Position numbers and translations under genes: made by a program | Part shown: positions 26,065 to 35,489 of the stretch, piece after piece | Layout: each line of letters starts with the position of its first letter | Numbering within the stretch: position 1 is the stretch's first letter | Notes under the pieces: model-generated | Seen by the model: only the letters and a program-made list of their open reading frames with translations | The model's database searches: none | What the model was told of the DNA's origin: nothing | Source: Candidatus Thorarchaeota archaeon | GTDB taxonomy: Archaea; Asgardarchaeota; Thorarchaeia; Thorarchaeales; Thorarchaeaceae | Assembly: GCA_004524595.1 (NCBI GenBank) | Contig: SDOA01000008.1 | Coordinates: 1-59,663 of the forward strand | Direction: 5' to 3' | DNA: 59,663 bases

Positions 26065-26622
26065 ATGAGGCAGAACCAGCTCACTCTTGTTACAGGAAAA
26101 TCAGTCACTATCGATAATTCGTTGATGTTTAGTGATACCCTCACAGAAAGCCTATGGGATACAGTAAAAAACCATACCCTTCATATCATCCTACGTGAGC
26201 CAGCATTATTAGAGCTTGCACGACGTAAAGATCCCGGTGTCATTGCCTTCTGTGATATCTTGATAAATTCCGAAGATCAAGAATCCTGGTTCTCTGCCTT
26301 GAAAGCTTTAGAAACACTAAACACATACGATGCTGCTCAACGATTGTTAGTTCTTGGCGGTTCATCAAGCACAACTGATAGAAAGATAGTGTTGGGAGTG
26401 TTGGCTAGAATTCTCACTTCTTCACATCGAGAGAATTTCCGGCGTTTGATCCGTTCCATAATTTCTCCTGGTGAATTAGATGTTTCAGAATGGTCTCCAA
26501 TCGCTTTGCGGATGCTTGAATTTGTCTGTTCTGAGAAAGGTATCGACCTTGTATATCCACCTCTCTCTGATTATCAAATCCAATTGATGACCGCTGAACA
26601 AGAATCTGTCGAATCAAAATAA
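26065..26622 (+). CDS. Helical-repeat-like protein, unknown function
   Basis: The 185-residue protein is soluble and mainly helical from about residue 45. Repeating helix pairs (REPALLELARRKDPGVIAFCDIL, ESWFSALKALETLNTYDAAQRLLVL, TDRKIVLGVLARIL, RENFRRLIRSII) resemble HEAT-like arrays, though too degenerate to be sure. The start ATG at 26065 has no clear ribosome site, so the transcript may be leaderless. A TATA-like TATTTATGAC near 25999-26010 lies in the divergent region shared with the gene to the left. Its stop is followed by 240 bases of AT-rich sequence before the membrane protein gene at 26889. No function is proposed. Confidence 0.65.
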   Translation: MRQNQLTLVTGKSVTIDNSLMFSDTLTESLWDTVKNHTLHIILREPALLELARRKDPGVIAFCDILINSEDQESWFSALKALETLNTYDAAQRLLVLGGSSSTTDRKIVLGVLARILTSSHRENFRRLIRSIISPGELDVSEWSPIALRMLEFVCSEKGIDLVYPPLSDYQIQLMTAEQESVESK

Positions 26623-26888
26623 TCGAAAGATCTTCATTTTTTTGCATTTCGGTACTTTTGAAAAACGAAATAAAGAATCATTGCTCCATAAATTACTATT
26701 AGAGCTCTCATATAACTTATTTGGCATTTTGTGACAATCAATAATATGAATAACCCATAATAACCATTGATGTAATGCTTCTGGGCTCTACCAAAATATT
26801 ACGTACACTCCCTGCATTGTATATACTGAGAGAACGATGAACTTAGACCATCATATTGAGAACTCAAACAATCAAGAGAGGTGCGTTA

Positions 26889-27488
26889 ATGCAATTGCCT
26901 GCTGACATCATCACATTACTATTATCAAATCTACTCTTCTCTTTGAAGATAGCTCCTCTAGTAGTAGTAACAGCTACATTGCTTCGATCCCTATTGCTAC
27001 TATCAGGCAATAAACGAGCTTTCAAATCTTGGACACGCAATGCACTGCTGTCAGCAGTGACAATCATATTTCTGCCTGGTATGGTAATAAATACTGGAGT
27101 GAGATATGCTATCTGTTCGCTGTTTCGAATAGATCTTGAAGGCGTAGGAGCAGGGAGTACCTATGCAGAGTTGAATCTCTTTTTGAAGGTAGATTCTCCA
27201 CCAAGGGTCGCAATACTAATCTCGGCTCTCTATATCAGCACAGTGGCTTCTGTGTTCATAGGGTTTGCACTACTATTCCTCCCTGTTGTGCTTTTTGCAG
27301 GAGCTCCAGTTTTGCTATTGTGTTGGTATCTCTCCCTTTCTGTTCTATTCAATAGTTCTCTGCGAGGTGGAGATGTATCTCTTCTAGGTGCAGCTCTTCG
27401 AGGGCATCCTGGAAGAGGAATTCTAGAGTTAGTTATTGCACTATCAGTGCTTATTGTAATCTATAGTTTTGTGGGGGTAGGACTATGA
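26889..27488 (+). CDS. Polytopic membrane protein upstream of the giant surface protein
   Basis: About 199 residues, very hydrophobic, with five or so membrane segments (roughly residues 4-36, 49-72, 104-125, 127-150 and 175-197). The frame is open from 26856, but GAGAGGTG lies 5 bases before ATG 26889, so this is the likely start and gives MQLPADII. The stop overlaps a small ORF (27485-27676) by four bases, and that in turn overlaps the giant surface protein by four. The three would then be co-transcribed, suggesting this membrane protein helps anchor, export or assemble the surface protein. No family is recognised. The AT-rich stretch 26640-26850 probably holds the promoter, but no TATA element stands out. 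Confidence 0.72.
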   Translation: MQLPADIITLLLSNLLFSLKIAPLVVVTATLLRSLLLLSGNKRAFKSWTRNALLSAVTIIFLPGMVINTGVRYAICSLFRIDLEGVGAGSTYAELNLFLKVDSPPRVAILISALYISTVASVFIGFALLFLPVVLFAGAPVLLLCWYLSLSVLFNSSLRGGDVSLLGAALRGHPGRGILELVIALSVLIVIYSFVGVGL

Positions 27489-27676
27489 GAGAATATAGAA
27501 GTTGGATGACATCATTGTCCCGGGTCGACCCGATTTTTCAACCACATCCCTGTTCTGAACGCAATAAGGTCTGTTCCCCTATCAGTAATTCGACCTTAGT
27601 CCTACCGAGAGGTCGACCCGTAGGACACCCAATTCAATGTGTATCAAATAATAAAGGAGGTCTCAAAAAGAGATGA
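27485..27676 (+). CDS. Short overlapping ORF (63 codons), uncertain gene
   Basis: The ORF starts in an ATGA overlap with the preceding membrane-protein gene and ends in an ATGA overlap with the giant surface-protein gene, which favours a translated linker. The peptide is basic and Ser/Pro-rich with two cysteines, and no domain. Its DNA is odd: it contains the perfect palindrome CGGGTCGACCCG (27521-27532), a second GGTCGACCCG (27611-27620) and a 7-bp inverted repeat GTCCTAC / GTAGGAC (27599-27605, 27620-27626) that would fold into a stem just before the giant gene's ribosome site AAAGGAGG (about 27653-27660). The segment could therefore be a structured leader rather than, or as well as, a coding gene. 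Confidence 0.35.
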   Translation: MREYRSWMTSLSRVDPIFQPHPCSERNKVCSPISNSTLVLPRGRPVGHPIQCVSNNKGGLKKR

Positions 27677-30600
27677 ATCGATTTATTCTCACAATTCTTC
27701 TTGCCGTTCTCATTCTTGGAATCTACGACTTACAGGTACCAATTTCACCTACTTCTTCAATTGTTTCTGACACAGTAGTTCTCACTGATTTAGCCAGTCC
27801 TTCTTCTGACGCTGGAATCGTTATTCCTAATAATCCATACATCATCATTGAACTTGAATCGAGTATTATTCCTGCAAGAGGACATGATTGGTCCAGCCTC
27901 TTAGAATCGATGGGAATTACAAATGTCCTCTTGTCGACCTCAGAATTACTTTCAAATCCAAGTCTTATTAGAAACGTACCCGCATTGATTATTGATGGTA
28001 GCTTGGGTTCATCTTATGGAAACGAAGTCCCACCTGATGTCATTGAGCTTCTCATTAGAACAGATGCACCTCTTGTTCTTACAGGGAACTCTGTTTGGTT
28101 GTTACACCGTTTGACTGATCGATGTCTACCCTCTTCGGCTGCCCCTGTAGCGACAGCTCTGTCAATTGAACCAGAGTATTCAGGGGCAGTCTTCCTTACA
28201 AGACCAAATTCGTTGACAATTGGTAATGCACTCTCAAATGAGATAGGTCTCATGTTACCTCTCTATGAATCCCAGACACCAATGTCCCGGCTCGTGAACC
28301 TAACTGGAAGCTCTGACTCAACTATTGCACCACTCAAATACGATTCGTATCCTTTGGATCTGTTTCTCTTTGCTTATGAAAATCCATCAATGCTTACAGC
28401 CACTGGCGTAGATCTATTTGAGAATCTTATTGCTTTCTCTGCATCAGTAAGAGAGACAAGTACAGCCAACGCTATTGCATCTTTACAAACATCAGTAGGT
28501 GATGCTCTTGCTGGTGGTTTTAGATATATGCATAGTCCATCTATTAGCTCGACTTACTATGCTGTTCACAGCGCTAATTCGTTACTTGAAGGTTCTGAAT
28601 GGACAAGTTGGGTTATTGAGAACTCTCCTCTTGTAAGAGATATTCTAAACACTCTTTTATTGGATTATGGTTCTGAAACTGGTTTTAAGAACTCTGAAAC
28701 TGAGGCATCAGTAAATTGTCGAAGCACTGCACAGGGGCTCTATCTAATAATTGCAATGGGTCTTAGTTCAGAATTTGCTGTAAGCGAGATCGTGTCTTAT
28801 TTGAGTTCAAGACAAGACATCGATGGTGGTTTTGAAAATCACATTACGACAACATATCATGTGACAGAAGCTCTCTATCTCTCTTCAAATCTAGCAGCCA
28901 TAGATACCAATGAACTTGAGTTATGGCTAAGAGATCTTGTTATTGATGGCACGAAGACATCTAATCCTGACCTGTGGGGTGCGATTGGTCCTAATCCCAC
29001 CAGCACTTCAGCTCGAACTAATTATGCCGCAGAATACCTCAGGTCTCTTTCATTTATTGGTAAAGCACATCCAGATCCGTCTAAGATGACAAGTTGGATT
29101 CTTACGCGTACATCTAATGGCGATGGTTCATTTAGAAATTCTATTGGATTAGACGAAGAAGTCATCACGGGAACTGCATCTGCTCTGACTTGTATGCAGA
29201 TACTTGGTACCCTAAATGAAGCCAATAGAACTGCCAGTCTGAATTGGCTTACCAATAATCAATTAGCTTCCGGTGGTTTTGGAATGAAATCACAATCTAA
29301 TGATATTGTTGCAAAAGTTCGTGAGAGCTCCCGCGTTGCTCTCTGTCTAAATGTTTTAAGTGAAACTGCAGAATCTCTCACAGAAGGCATTACGCAATTC
29401 ATAGATCTAATAACGACAGAAACCAGTTTTGAAGCAATGGATTTGCTTCCCTCTCTTATGTGGACCCATTATCTCTTAGATGCGAGTAGACTTGTACATG
29501 CCTCTCCTGTTGTGGATCTCCACCTTGCTGCGGAGTATCTTAATGGGTTTGAAACAATGACAATCTATCCCTATTGGAGCAATCTTACGACCACGAGTGC
29601 GCCTGAATATACTACAACACAATATAGAACAAAGAGTGTATGGGTTCAATATTTTGGGGTCTCTTCAGCAAAATCTCTTGGCATTGAGCTCAGTCCTTCA
29701 GTGGTTTCTGATATTCTCTTGTTCATCACTCAGAGTCAATATGCAACTGGTCATTATAGACCAACTTCATTCATTGGGACTGCTCATATGCAACACTCTG
29801 TTGCAGCGATAGAGACCCTGTATTTACTTGATGAGTTAGATACCATTACCTATCGCTCCGCATTAGAGACCTCAATTCTATCGGAGTATCAGTCTGGAAC
29901 ATGGAGTTCAGTGGGATGGACTCTAGAACCTTTTGCTGGTTCAAAAGCAATGATTGATTATCTGTCCACAAGAGCCGCACTTCGTCTGGATTTGCTGACT
30001 CCAACAATGGCTTCTGAAATAGCATCCGCGATTGAAGCACGAGTTCAATACAACGACCTCTTAGCATTGAGCATGGATATTGCAACACTTGCTTTACTTC
30101 AATGTTCGGATCTCTCCTCTTCTGTAGATATTGTTGATACATCAATGGTTCTTAGTGCCTTGAGGTCATCGCCTTTTATCGATGGATGGTTTAATACTAC
30201 TAAGCCTTGGCAACCATTATACACACAGAGTGTTCTGAAGATGGTATCCATTCTTGGATTGAGACTTCAATTATCAGATATCTCTGGAACTGTTTTAACT
30301 GCATCATCGAATCTCATTGCTGAGCTAGGTTCAATGCTTGATATATCAGTAGCAATCACTTCAGATATCGATGTGCATTCGGTAGTTGTGAACGCATTTG
30401 ATAGTTCAATCTTATTTCAGAACGTAGGAGATTTAGATACACTTACTCTAATGATTCCCTCTGATAGTGATTTGCTTGGTCACTGGAATATTTCAATTAT
30501 GGTCATAGACTGGGGTCTCTCAAGAGATTTCCATCGATTATCTGTGACAATTGAAGGAGGTCTCCAGGGATCTCTCAATTTGGAGACTCCTATTGTAAAA

Positions 30601-33600
30601 ATGGGAGAATTCATTAATGGTACGGCATTATGGTCCTTAGCTAGTGGTGGAGATGTTGGTCTTTCACAAGTTACGATTCGTCTAGGTGAGTTTCCAACTT
30701 ATTATCAGTGGAATTATGAAGAGACCTCGCCTTTCAGTTTTTCGATCCCAAGTGATGACTTTGCTGCAGGAACATATAATCTTACGATTACAATTGCTGT
30801 TGATCATTGTGAGTCACTGATTCTTTCTGACTATGTTGTCATTGCAGAACCTAACCCTACTTATATTCAGGCACTCTCTGAGCTTAATGGTCTTGTTGAC
30901 GATATATTGTGCATAGACTGGTCGTTGCATTTCCAAGAAAATGGGACCATAATTCCTGGACAAGTTGTTTCCATATCCATCAGCGATAGTTATGGTACAG
31001 TCATCTTTTCCAGTGAATTGATCTCAAGTACCACAAATTGTTCATTCAACTGGATTCCGGACATGAGGGGTGATTTTGATTTTGTATTGGCTTTTGTTGG
31101 GAACAACACATTAGAAGAATCTTTAGCACAGGGGACCATTTGTATCCTTGAAGAGACTGATATCTCGTGGTTTAGTACAGGTTTTCATGAACAGTATTCA
31201 TCAATTTTAGTTACAATTCAGCTTACGGGGCAATCTGGTGTATATCTTGATAGCTATGACATTCATGTTTTTGGTACTGCACCTTCTGCTGAAACGATAC
31301 TTGATACTATCATAACTACAAATGGTACTGGTCATGTTTCATTCACAATTATTCTTTCTGAAAATGGGTTTTATCTTCTTCAAGCAGAATTTGTAGAAGA
31401 AGGATATCTATTAGGTTGTTCAGGTTCTAATTCTATCAATTCATGGTCTGTAAGTAGTCTTGAAATAGGGGGTCTTACCGATGAAGAACCTCTCGGTGAA
31501 ATGAATACTATCTGGGCTCAGCTTGTTGATAGTGCTGAGAATCCGATTATAGGCGAACAGGTTGTTCTTCGAGTACTCTTGCTTCCGACAACTATTGTCA
31601 GCGAACAGATTATTATTACGAATTCGTCTGGTTTTGTCATAATGCAGTGGGAGCCAAGTTCTGTAGGCGAATATAAAATTGAAGCAATATTCAATGGGAC
31701 TCTATCAAGATCATCAGCAATAGGAGGTTTTTATGTTGAAGTGGTTGTTGCTGTCTCTCTCTCCATAAGCTATTATTCCTCTCCTGAAGTTGGAGTCCCA
31801 GCATGGATCCAAGTACTAGCTACAGATCATCTACTAAATCCCATTTCTGGTCTAGTCATTACTATTATTGTTCAAGATCCAGGTGGAACTGTGGTCTACA
31901 GCAATACCTCGACAACATCTGGTGGAATTACTACATTTTCTTGGATCCCCACTGTCAGAGGTAGTAATACAATTATTACGACATCAGAGAAACAGAATTG
32001 GTATCAAAATAGCAGCTCCATGAGTAGTGTGGGAGTTTCAGAAACACCCTTACTTGTGATTGATATTCCTGGGGAAATGATTGCACCTGTAACAAATTCT
32101 GTTATGATTACATTGTTGGATAATGCATTAAATCCAATCAATGGTATTACCCTACACGCATTAATCACTCTCAACGGGGCAATACTCTATGATTCAAGTG
32201 ATATCACGAATGATGAAGGAGTCATTGACCTTTACCTGAACTTTTCTGAGCCAGGTATTCTATTTGTTCAAGTAGATCTTGCTTCTGAGAATTGGCTTCT
32301 TGAAGTTTCAATAGAAGCTGATGAGATCGTCTTAGCAGCTACTACCATATCTATCACTGTTCCAGGTACGCCAATTGAACAAGGTTCAACCCTTGGGCTT
32401 GTTGTAGCTCTACTCGATTATCTGGGTAATCCTCTTTCTGATGCTGATGTTGAGATTACTATTACCTGGAGCAATGGGACCTCAATAGCGTCTTATACTC
32501 GAATAACTGATGGTTCCGGACAATGTGTACTTGCACATACTTTCAATGAGGTTGGTGATTTCTTAATTGAAGTGCATTATGGTGGGTATGGGCTTAATGC
32601 ATCATCTTACAACCTCGTCACACAGAGAGTCTTTACAACACCTAATATGCAATTATTACACAATCCCAGCTGTATAGTTGGAGAATCCACTGTTTTTCAA
32701 GTGGCTATTACTGACTCTCTTGGCAATTACATAGTTGGACGTACTGTACACCTTAGTATAATACAGGAAGGAATTGTGGTCTTTGAAGCTCAGACCGAAT
32801 CCATTAATGGTCTCTCTATAATCACTTGGTATCCATCAAAAGGAGGATTTGCTGAAATCACGCTACTCCATGTTGGTAATAGTTACTATCTCGCTAACTC
32901 TATTGCATCATCTCTCTCTGTTCTTGAATTAGTAAGTGGTACCTTAGATGTTTCTCCTTCAGAGATTGACCTCTTTGATTCGACAACTTTTGTGTACACA
33001 TTAAATACAGTTTCTCCCACTGCAGGAGTCACTATCCGTTTTGAGGTACTAGGCATGGACCTTGTCCCAGTTTGGATAATGGATGCAATGACAAACTCAT
33101 CCGGCGTTGCCTCAGTAGACTACACGGCAAACGAGGCACATGGTGTTTTGCATGTGAATGCAGGTCCTGTGAGTGAGGAATTCTTAATTGGTGGTGATAC
33201 TCAAGAACAGCTCGTTGTCAAGACATTTTGCAATGTCATGGTCAATCTAGTTCCATATCCTCCTGCAGTCAATTCGATTATCAATATCTCCATAGCGATA
33301 GATGATGACCTCGGAAATCTCGTAAGTGGTATTTCTGTTACAGTATCTGCCTATGATCCCTATGGTCAGCAGATTAAACTTGGACTCTGGACAAATTCAA
33401 TCATAGTTACTGTGAATAATGGTATTGCTACTGTTCAGTTTAGTCCTACACTGGTTGGTCTACATACAATAACTGTGACTTCCTCTGGATCAGTGTCAGT
33501 TCATGGCTTCTCGAGTTCTACCCATCATACAATATATTCTGTAACACAGCTCCAATTGATGCTCTCGACACATGATCTAGAAGTTGGGGAAACACTCGAA

Positions 33601-35487
33601 GTTTCTGCACGGTTAGTTGACCATAATGGGAATCCAATGGTTGGAAGAAATGTATCATTTCTTCTTGATGGGCCTGGAGCTAGTATGATTGGACCTATAT
33701 GGTTGGTCACAAACTCTTCAGGCTTTTGCACTTGGAATGTAGATATTGATGATGAAGGTCTCTGGTCCCTAGAGACCGCGTTTGTTGGACTTGGTGTGTA
33801 CCTGCCAGCAAGTGCTTCTGAAAATATTGATGTGAAATATGGTACGGTCGTTGAACTACTTCTGGTCACAACTGAGGATATTGTTGCAGGCATAAATAAT
33901 GCCGCGTTTTCGATTCTGCTGGAAGATTCTGGTGGGACCCCGCTTGAGGGATTCTCAGTGTACTATGAAGTTCACCATGAGACCTTAGGATTGATCATTC
34001 AAGGTAGTCTTATTCAGGCAGGAACAGAACCAATGATTCTGACTCTATCCTTGACCCGCATGGGATTCATCATACTCATTGTATCTTTCAGAGGAACAAG
34101 TCACTATCATGCATCAAATGCAGCTCTTGAACTCTGGGTCTTTGGAACTACGGAGGTCATTTTAGACCTTCCGAATAAGATCGACATGGCTAATGAAAGT
34201 TCGATTATTGCCTGGGTGGAAGATGAGGTTTCTTTGGTAATTCTACTTCAAGAGCTAGATATCGGTATTGAATTAGAAGGACCTTATGGTTCCGTAGATT
34301 TGACAAATAGGACCTTATGGAATGAGAACTTCATTGAGTTATTCACAGCAACTCTTCCTGTTGGACGCTATACTTTGACAGTCACCATAGCTCCAAGTAG
34401 TGAGCGGATAGGATGTATCAGTATCTTTGAATTTGATATTACTAGCACTATCACAGTAGAAGTTGACCGAGATGGCATCTCAGGAATAATCTCATCTCCA
34501 CACTCATTGACCTTCTTCCTACTTAACTCTCTCAATGATTCTGTTGATGAATTGAATGTCTGGGTCAGTCTCTACGATCCCTTTGGTCGTGAGATATACG
34601 GTAATCCTCTTACGACAAGGACTCTCCTGCCTTCGGCAGAAAACGGAGTTGAGATATCATGGACTCCAACTCTGACAGGAGAATACCGTGTATTATTTGA
34701 CTATGAAGGTGATGAATTCTATTGCCCTTCATCTATTGAGGTATTTGTTCTTGTTCGCTATATGAGTTCAGTCGAAATAGTAGCGCCTTCCATTACGGAG
34801 TTCGGCGAGATTCTACCCTTGTCTATCACTCTCAACGGGGCTGTAGGAGGTCTTAGTGCAAAGACCGTTACAATCATTGTGTCTATGAATGGTCTGATTG
34901 AATATGAAGAGAGTGTGATGACAGGGAGTCGCGGGATAGTCAGCCATAATATCGTAGGTCTCATGGCAGGTACCCATATCATATCTGTATTCTTTCTAGG
35001 GTCAGACACTCAGGCTCCCTGCATGAGTGAACTATTGGTAGATGTCACTCCAATCGTTGTAGTTGTTATAGATAATGAAAGGAGTCTCTACGTTGGGAGG
35101 AACTGTAGTCTAAGCTTTTCATTGAGCATTCTTGGAACACAGAGCGATTGGAATGGCACTTTAGATGCAGTGTTAATTGATCCCACTCATGAGATGATTG
35201 GTAACTGGAGCTTTATGATTAATCCACATTCTGTACTGACTATTATGTTCATACCTGCAATCGAAGGAACGTATTCTCTGAATCTGACAGTGTTTGGTCT
35301 TCCTGTCATTGCAAAAGAGACTTGTCCCTTGGCGGTTGCAGTAGTACATGAATCTCTTTACCTCCTGTTGGATGCTGGAAATACACCTCTTATAGGCGGA
35401 TTTGGAGTGCTCTCAGTATTGGGTATTATTGCAAGGAAAAAGATGAAGAGTGTCGTTGGTTCATTACCAGGAGAATGGAAGGAGTGA
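27673..35487 (+). CDS. Giant cell-surface protein: toroid-repeat domain, many Ig-like domains, C-terminal membrane anchor
   Basis: This 2604-residue protein begins with a signal peptide (about 1-25) and ends with a membrane helix near 2568-2588 followed by Lys-rich RKKMKS, the layout of an anchored surface protein. An alpha/beta N-terminal domain (about 30-240) is followed by a helical region of about 500 residues with prenyltransferase/squalene-oxidase-like repeats (for example DGGFENHITTTYHVTEALYL and SGGFGMKS). From about 850 the protein is beta-rich and repeats an Ig-like pattern about every 90-100 residues: L.D..GNP..G..V, then T...G...W.P...G.Y.I. It carries many N-x-S/T sites. Likely roles are adhesion or cell-surface structure. 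No CGEQ thioester as in alpha-2-macroglobulin was seen. ATG at 27673 follows AAAGGAGGT. Confidence 0.85.
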   Translation: MNRFILTILLAVLILGIYDLQVPISPTSSIVSDTVVLTDLASPSSDAGIVIPNNPYIIIELESSIIPARGHDWSSLLESMGITNVLLSTSELLSNPSLIRNVPALIIDGSLGSSYGNEVPPDVIELLIRTDAPLVLTGNSVWLLHRLTDRCLPSSAAPVATALSIEPEYSGAVFLTRPNSLTIGNALSNEIGLMLPLYESQTPMSRLVNLTGSSDSTIAPLKYDSYPLDLFLFAYENPSMLTATGVDLFENLIAFSASVRETSTANAIASLQTSVGDALAGGFRYMHSPSISSTYYAVHSANSLLEGSEWTSWVIENSPLVRDILNTLLLDYGSETGFKNSETEASVNCRSTAQGLYLIIAMGLSSEFAVSEIVSYLSSRQDIDGGFENHITTTYHVTEALYLSSNLAAIDTNELELWLRDLVIDGTKTSNPDLWGAIGPNPTSTSARTNYAAEYLRSLSFIGKAHPDPSKMTSWILTRTSNGDGSFRNSIGLDEEVITGTASALTCMQILGTLNEANRTASLNWLTNNQLASGGFGMKSQSNDIVAKVRESSRVALCLNVLSETAESLTEGITQFIDLITTETSFEAMDLLPSLMWTHYLLDASRLVHASPVVDLHLAAEYLNGFETMTIYPYWSNLTTTSAPEYTTTQYRTKSVWVQYFGVSSAKSLGIELSPSVVSDILLFITQSQYATGHYRPTSFIGTAHMQHSVAAIETLYLLDELDTITYRSALETSILSEYQSGTWSSVGWTLEPFAGSKAMIDYLSTRAALRLDLLTPTMASEIASAIEARVQYNDLLALSMDIATLALLQCSDLSSSVDIVDTSMVLSALRSSPFIDGWFNTTKPWQPLYTQSVLKMVSILGLRLQLSDISGTVLTASSNLIAELGSMLDISVAITSDIDVHSVVVNAFDSSILFQNVGDLDTLTLMIPSDSDLLGHWNISIMVIDWGLSRDFHRLSVTIEGGLQGSLNLETPIVKMGEFINGTALWSLASGGDVGLSQVTIRLGEFPTYYQWNYEETSPFSFSIPSDDFAAGTYNLTITIAVDHCESLILSDYVVIAEPNPTYIQALSELNGLVDDILCIDWSLHFQENGTIIPGQVVSISISDSYGTVIFSSELISSTTNCSFNWIPDMRGDFDFVLAFVGNNTLEESLAQGTICILEETDISWFSTGFHEQYSSILVTIQLTGQSGVYLDSYDIHVFGTAPSAETILDTIITTNGTGHVSFTIILSENGFYLLQAEFVEEGYLLGCSGSNSINSWSVSSLEIGGLTDEEPLGEMNTIWAQLVDSAENPIIGEQVVLRVLLLPTTIVSEQIIITNSSGFVIMQWEPSSVGEYKIEAIFNGTLSRSSAIGGFYVEVVVAVSLSISYYSSPEVGVPAWIQVLATDHLLNPISGLVITIIVQDPGGTVVYSNTSTTSGGITTFSWIPTVRGSNTIITTSEKQNWYQNSSSMSSVGVSETPLLVIDIPGEMIAPVTNSVMITLLDNALNPINGITLHALITLNGAILYDSSDITNDEGVIDLYLNFSEPGILFVQVDLASENWLLEVSIEADEIVLAATTISITVPGTPIEQGSTLGLVVALLDYLGNPLSDADVEITITWSNGTSIASYTRITDGSGQCVLAHTFNEVGDFLIEVHYGGYGLNASSYNLVTQRVFTTPNMQLLHNPSCIVGESTVFQVAITDSLGNYIVGRTVHLSIIQEGIVVFEAQTESINGLSIITWYPSKGGFAEITLLHVGNSYYLANSIASSLSVLELVSGTLDVSPSEIDLFDSTTFVYTLNTVSPTAGVTIRFEVLGMDLVPVWIMDAMTNSSGVASVDYTANEAHGVLHVNAGPVSEEFLIGGDTQEQLVVKTFCNVMVNLVPYPPAVNSIINISIAIDDDLGNLVSGISVTVSAYDPYGQQIKLGLWTNSIIVTVNNGIATVQFSPTLVGLHTITVTSSGSVSVHGFSSSTHHTIYSVTQLQLMLSTHDLEVGETLEVSARLVDHNGNPMVGRNVSFLLDGPGASMIGPIWLVTNSSGFCTWNVDIDDEGLWSLETAFVGLGVYLPASASENIDVKYGTVVELLLVTTEDIVAGINNAAFSILLEDSGGTPLEGFSVYYEVHHETLGLIIQGSLIQAGTEPMILTLSLTRMGFIILIVSFRGTSHYHASNAALELWVFGTTEVILDLPNKIDMANESSIIAWVEDEVSLVILLQELDIGIELEGPYGSVDLTNRTLWNENFIELFTATLPVGRYTLTVTIAPSSERIGCISIFEFDITSTITVEVDRDGISGIISSPHSLTFFLLNSLNDSVDELNVWVSLYDPFGREIYGNPLTTRTLLPSAENGVEISWTPTLTGEYRVLFDYEGDEFYCPSSIEVFVLVRYMSSVEIVAPSITEFGEILPLSITLNGAVGGLSAKTVTIIVSMNGLIEYEESVMTGSRGIVSHNIVGLMAGTHIISVFFLGSDTQAPCMSELLVDVTPIVVVVIDNERSLYVGRNCSLSFSLSILGTQSDWNGTLDAVLIDPTHEMIGNWSFMINPHSVLTIMFIPAIEGTYSLNLTVFGLPVIAKETCPLAVAVVHESLYLLLDAGNTPLIGGFGVLSVLGIIARKKMKSVVGSLPGEWKE

Positions 35488-35489
35488 CA

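Noticed and set aside
27673..35487. Alpha-2-macroglobulin-like protein with a thioester
   Set aside because: No CGEQ-like motif was found in the toroid region, and the domain order is reversed.
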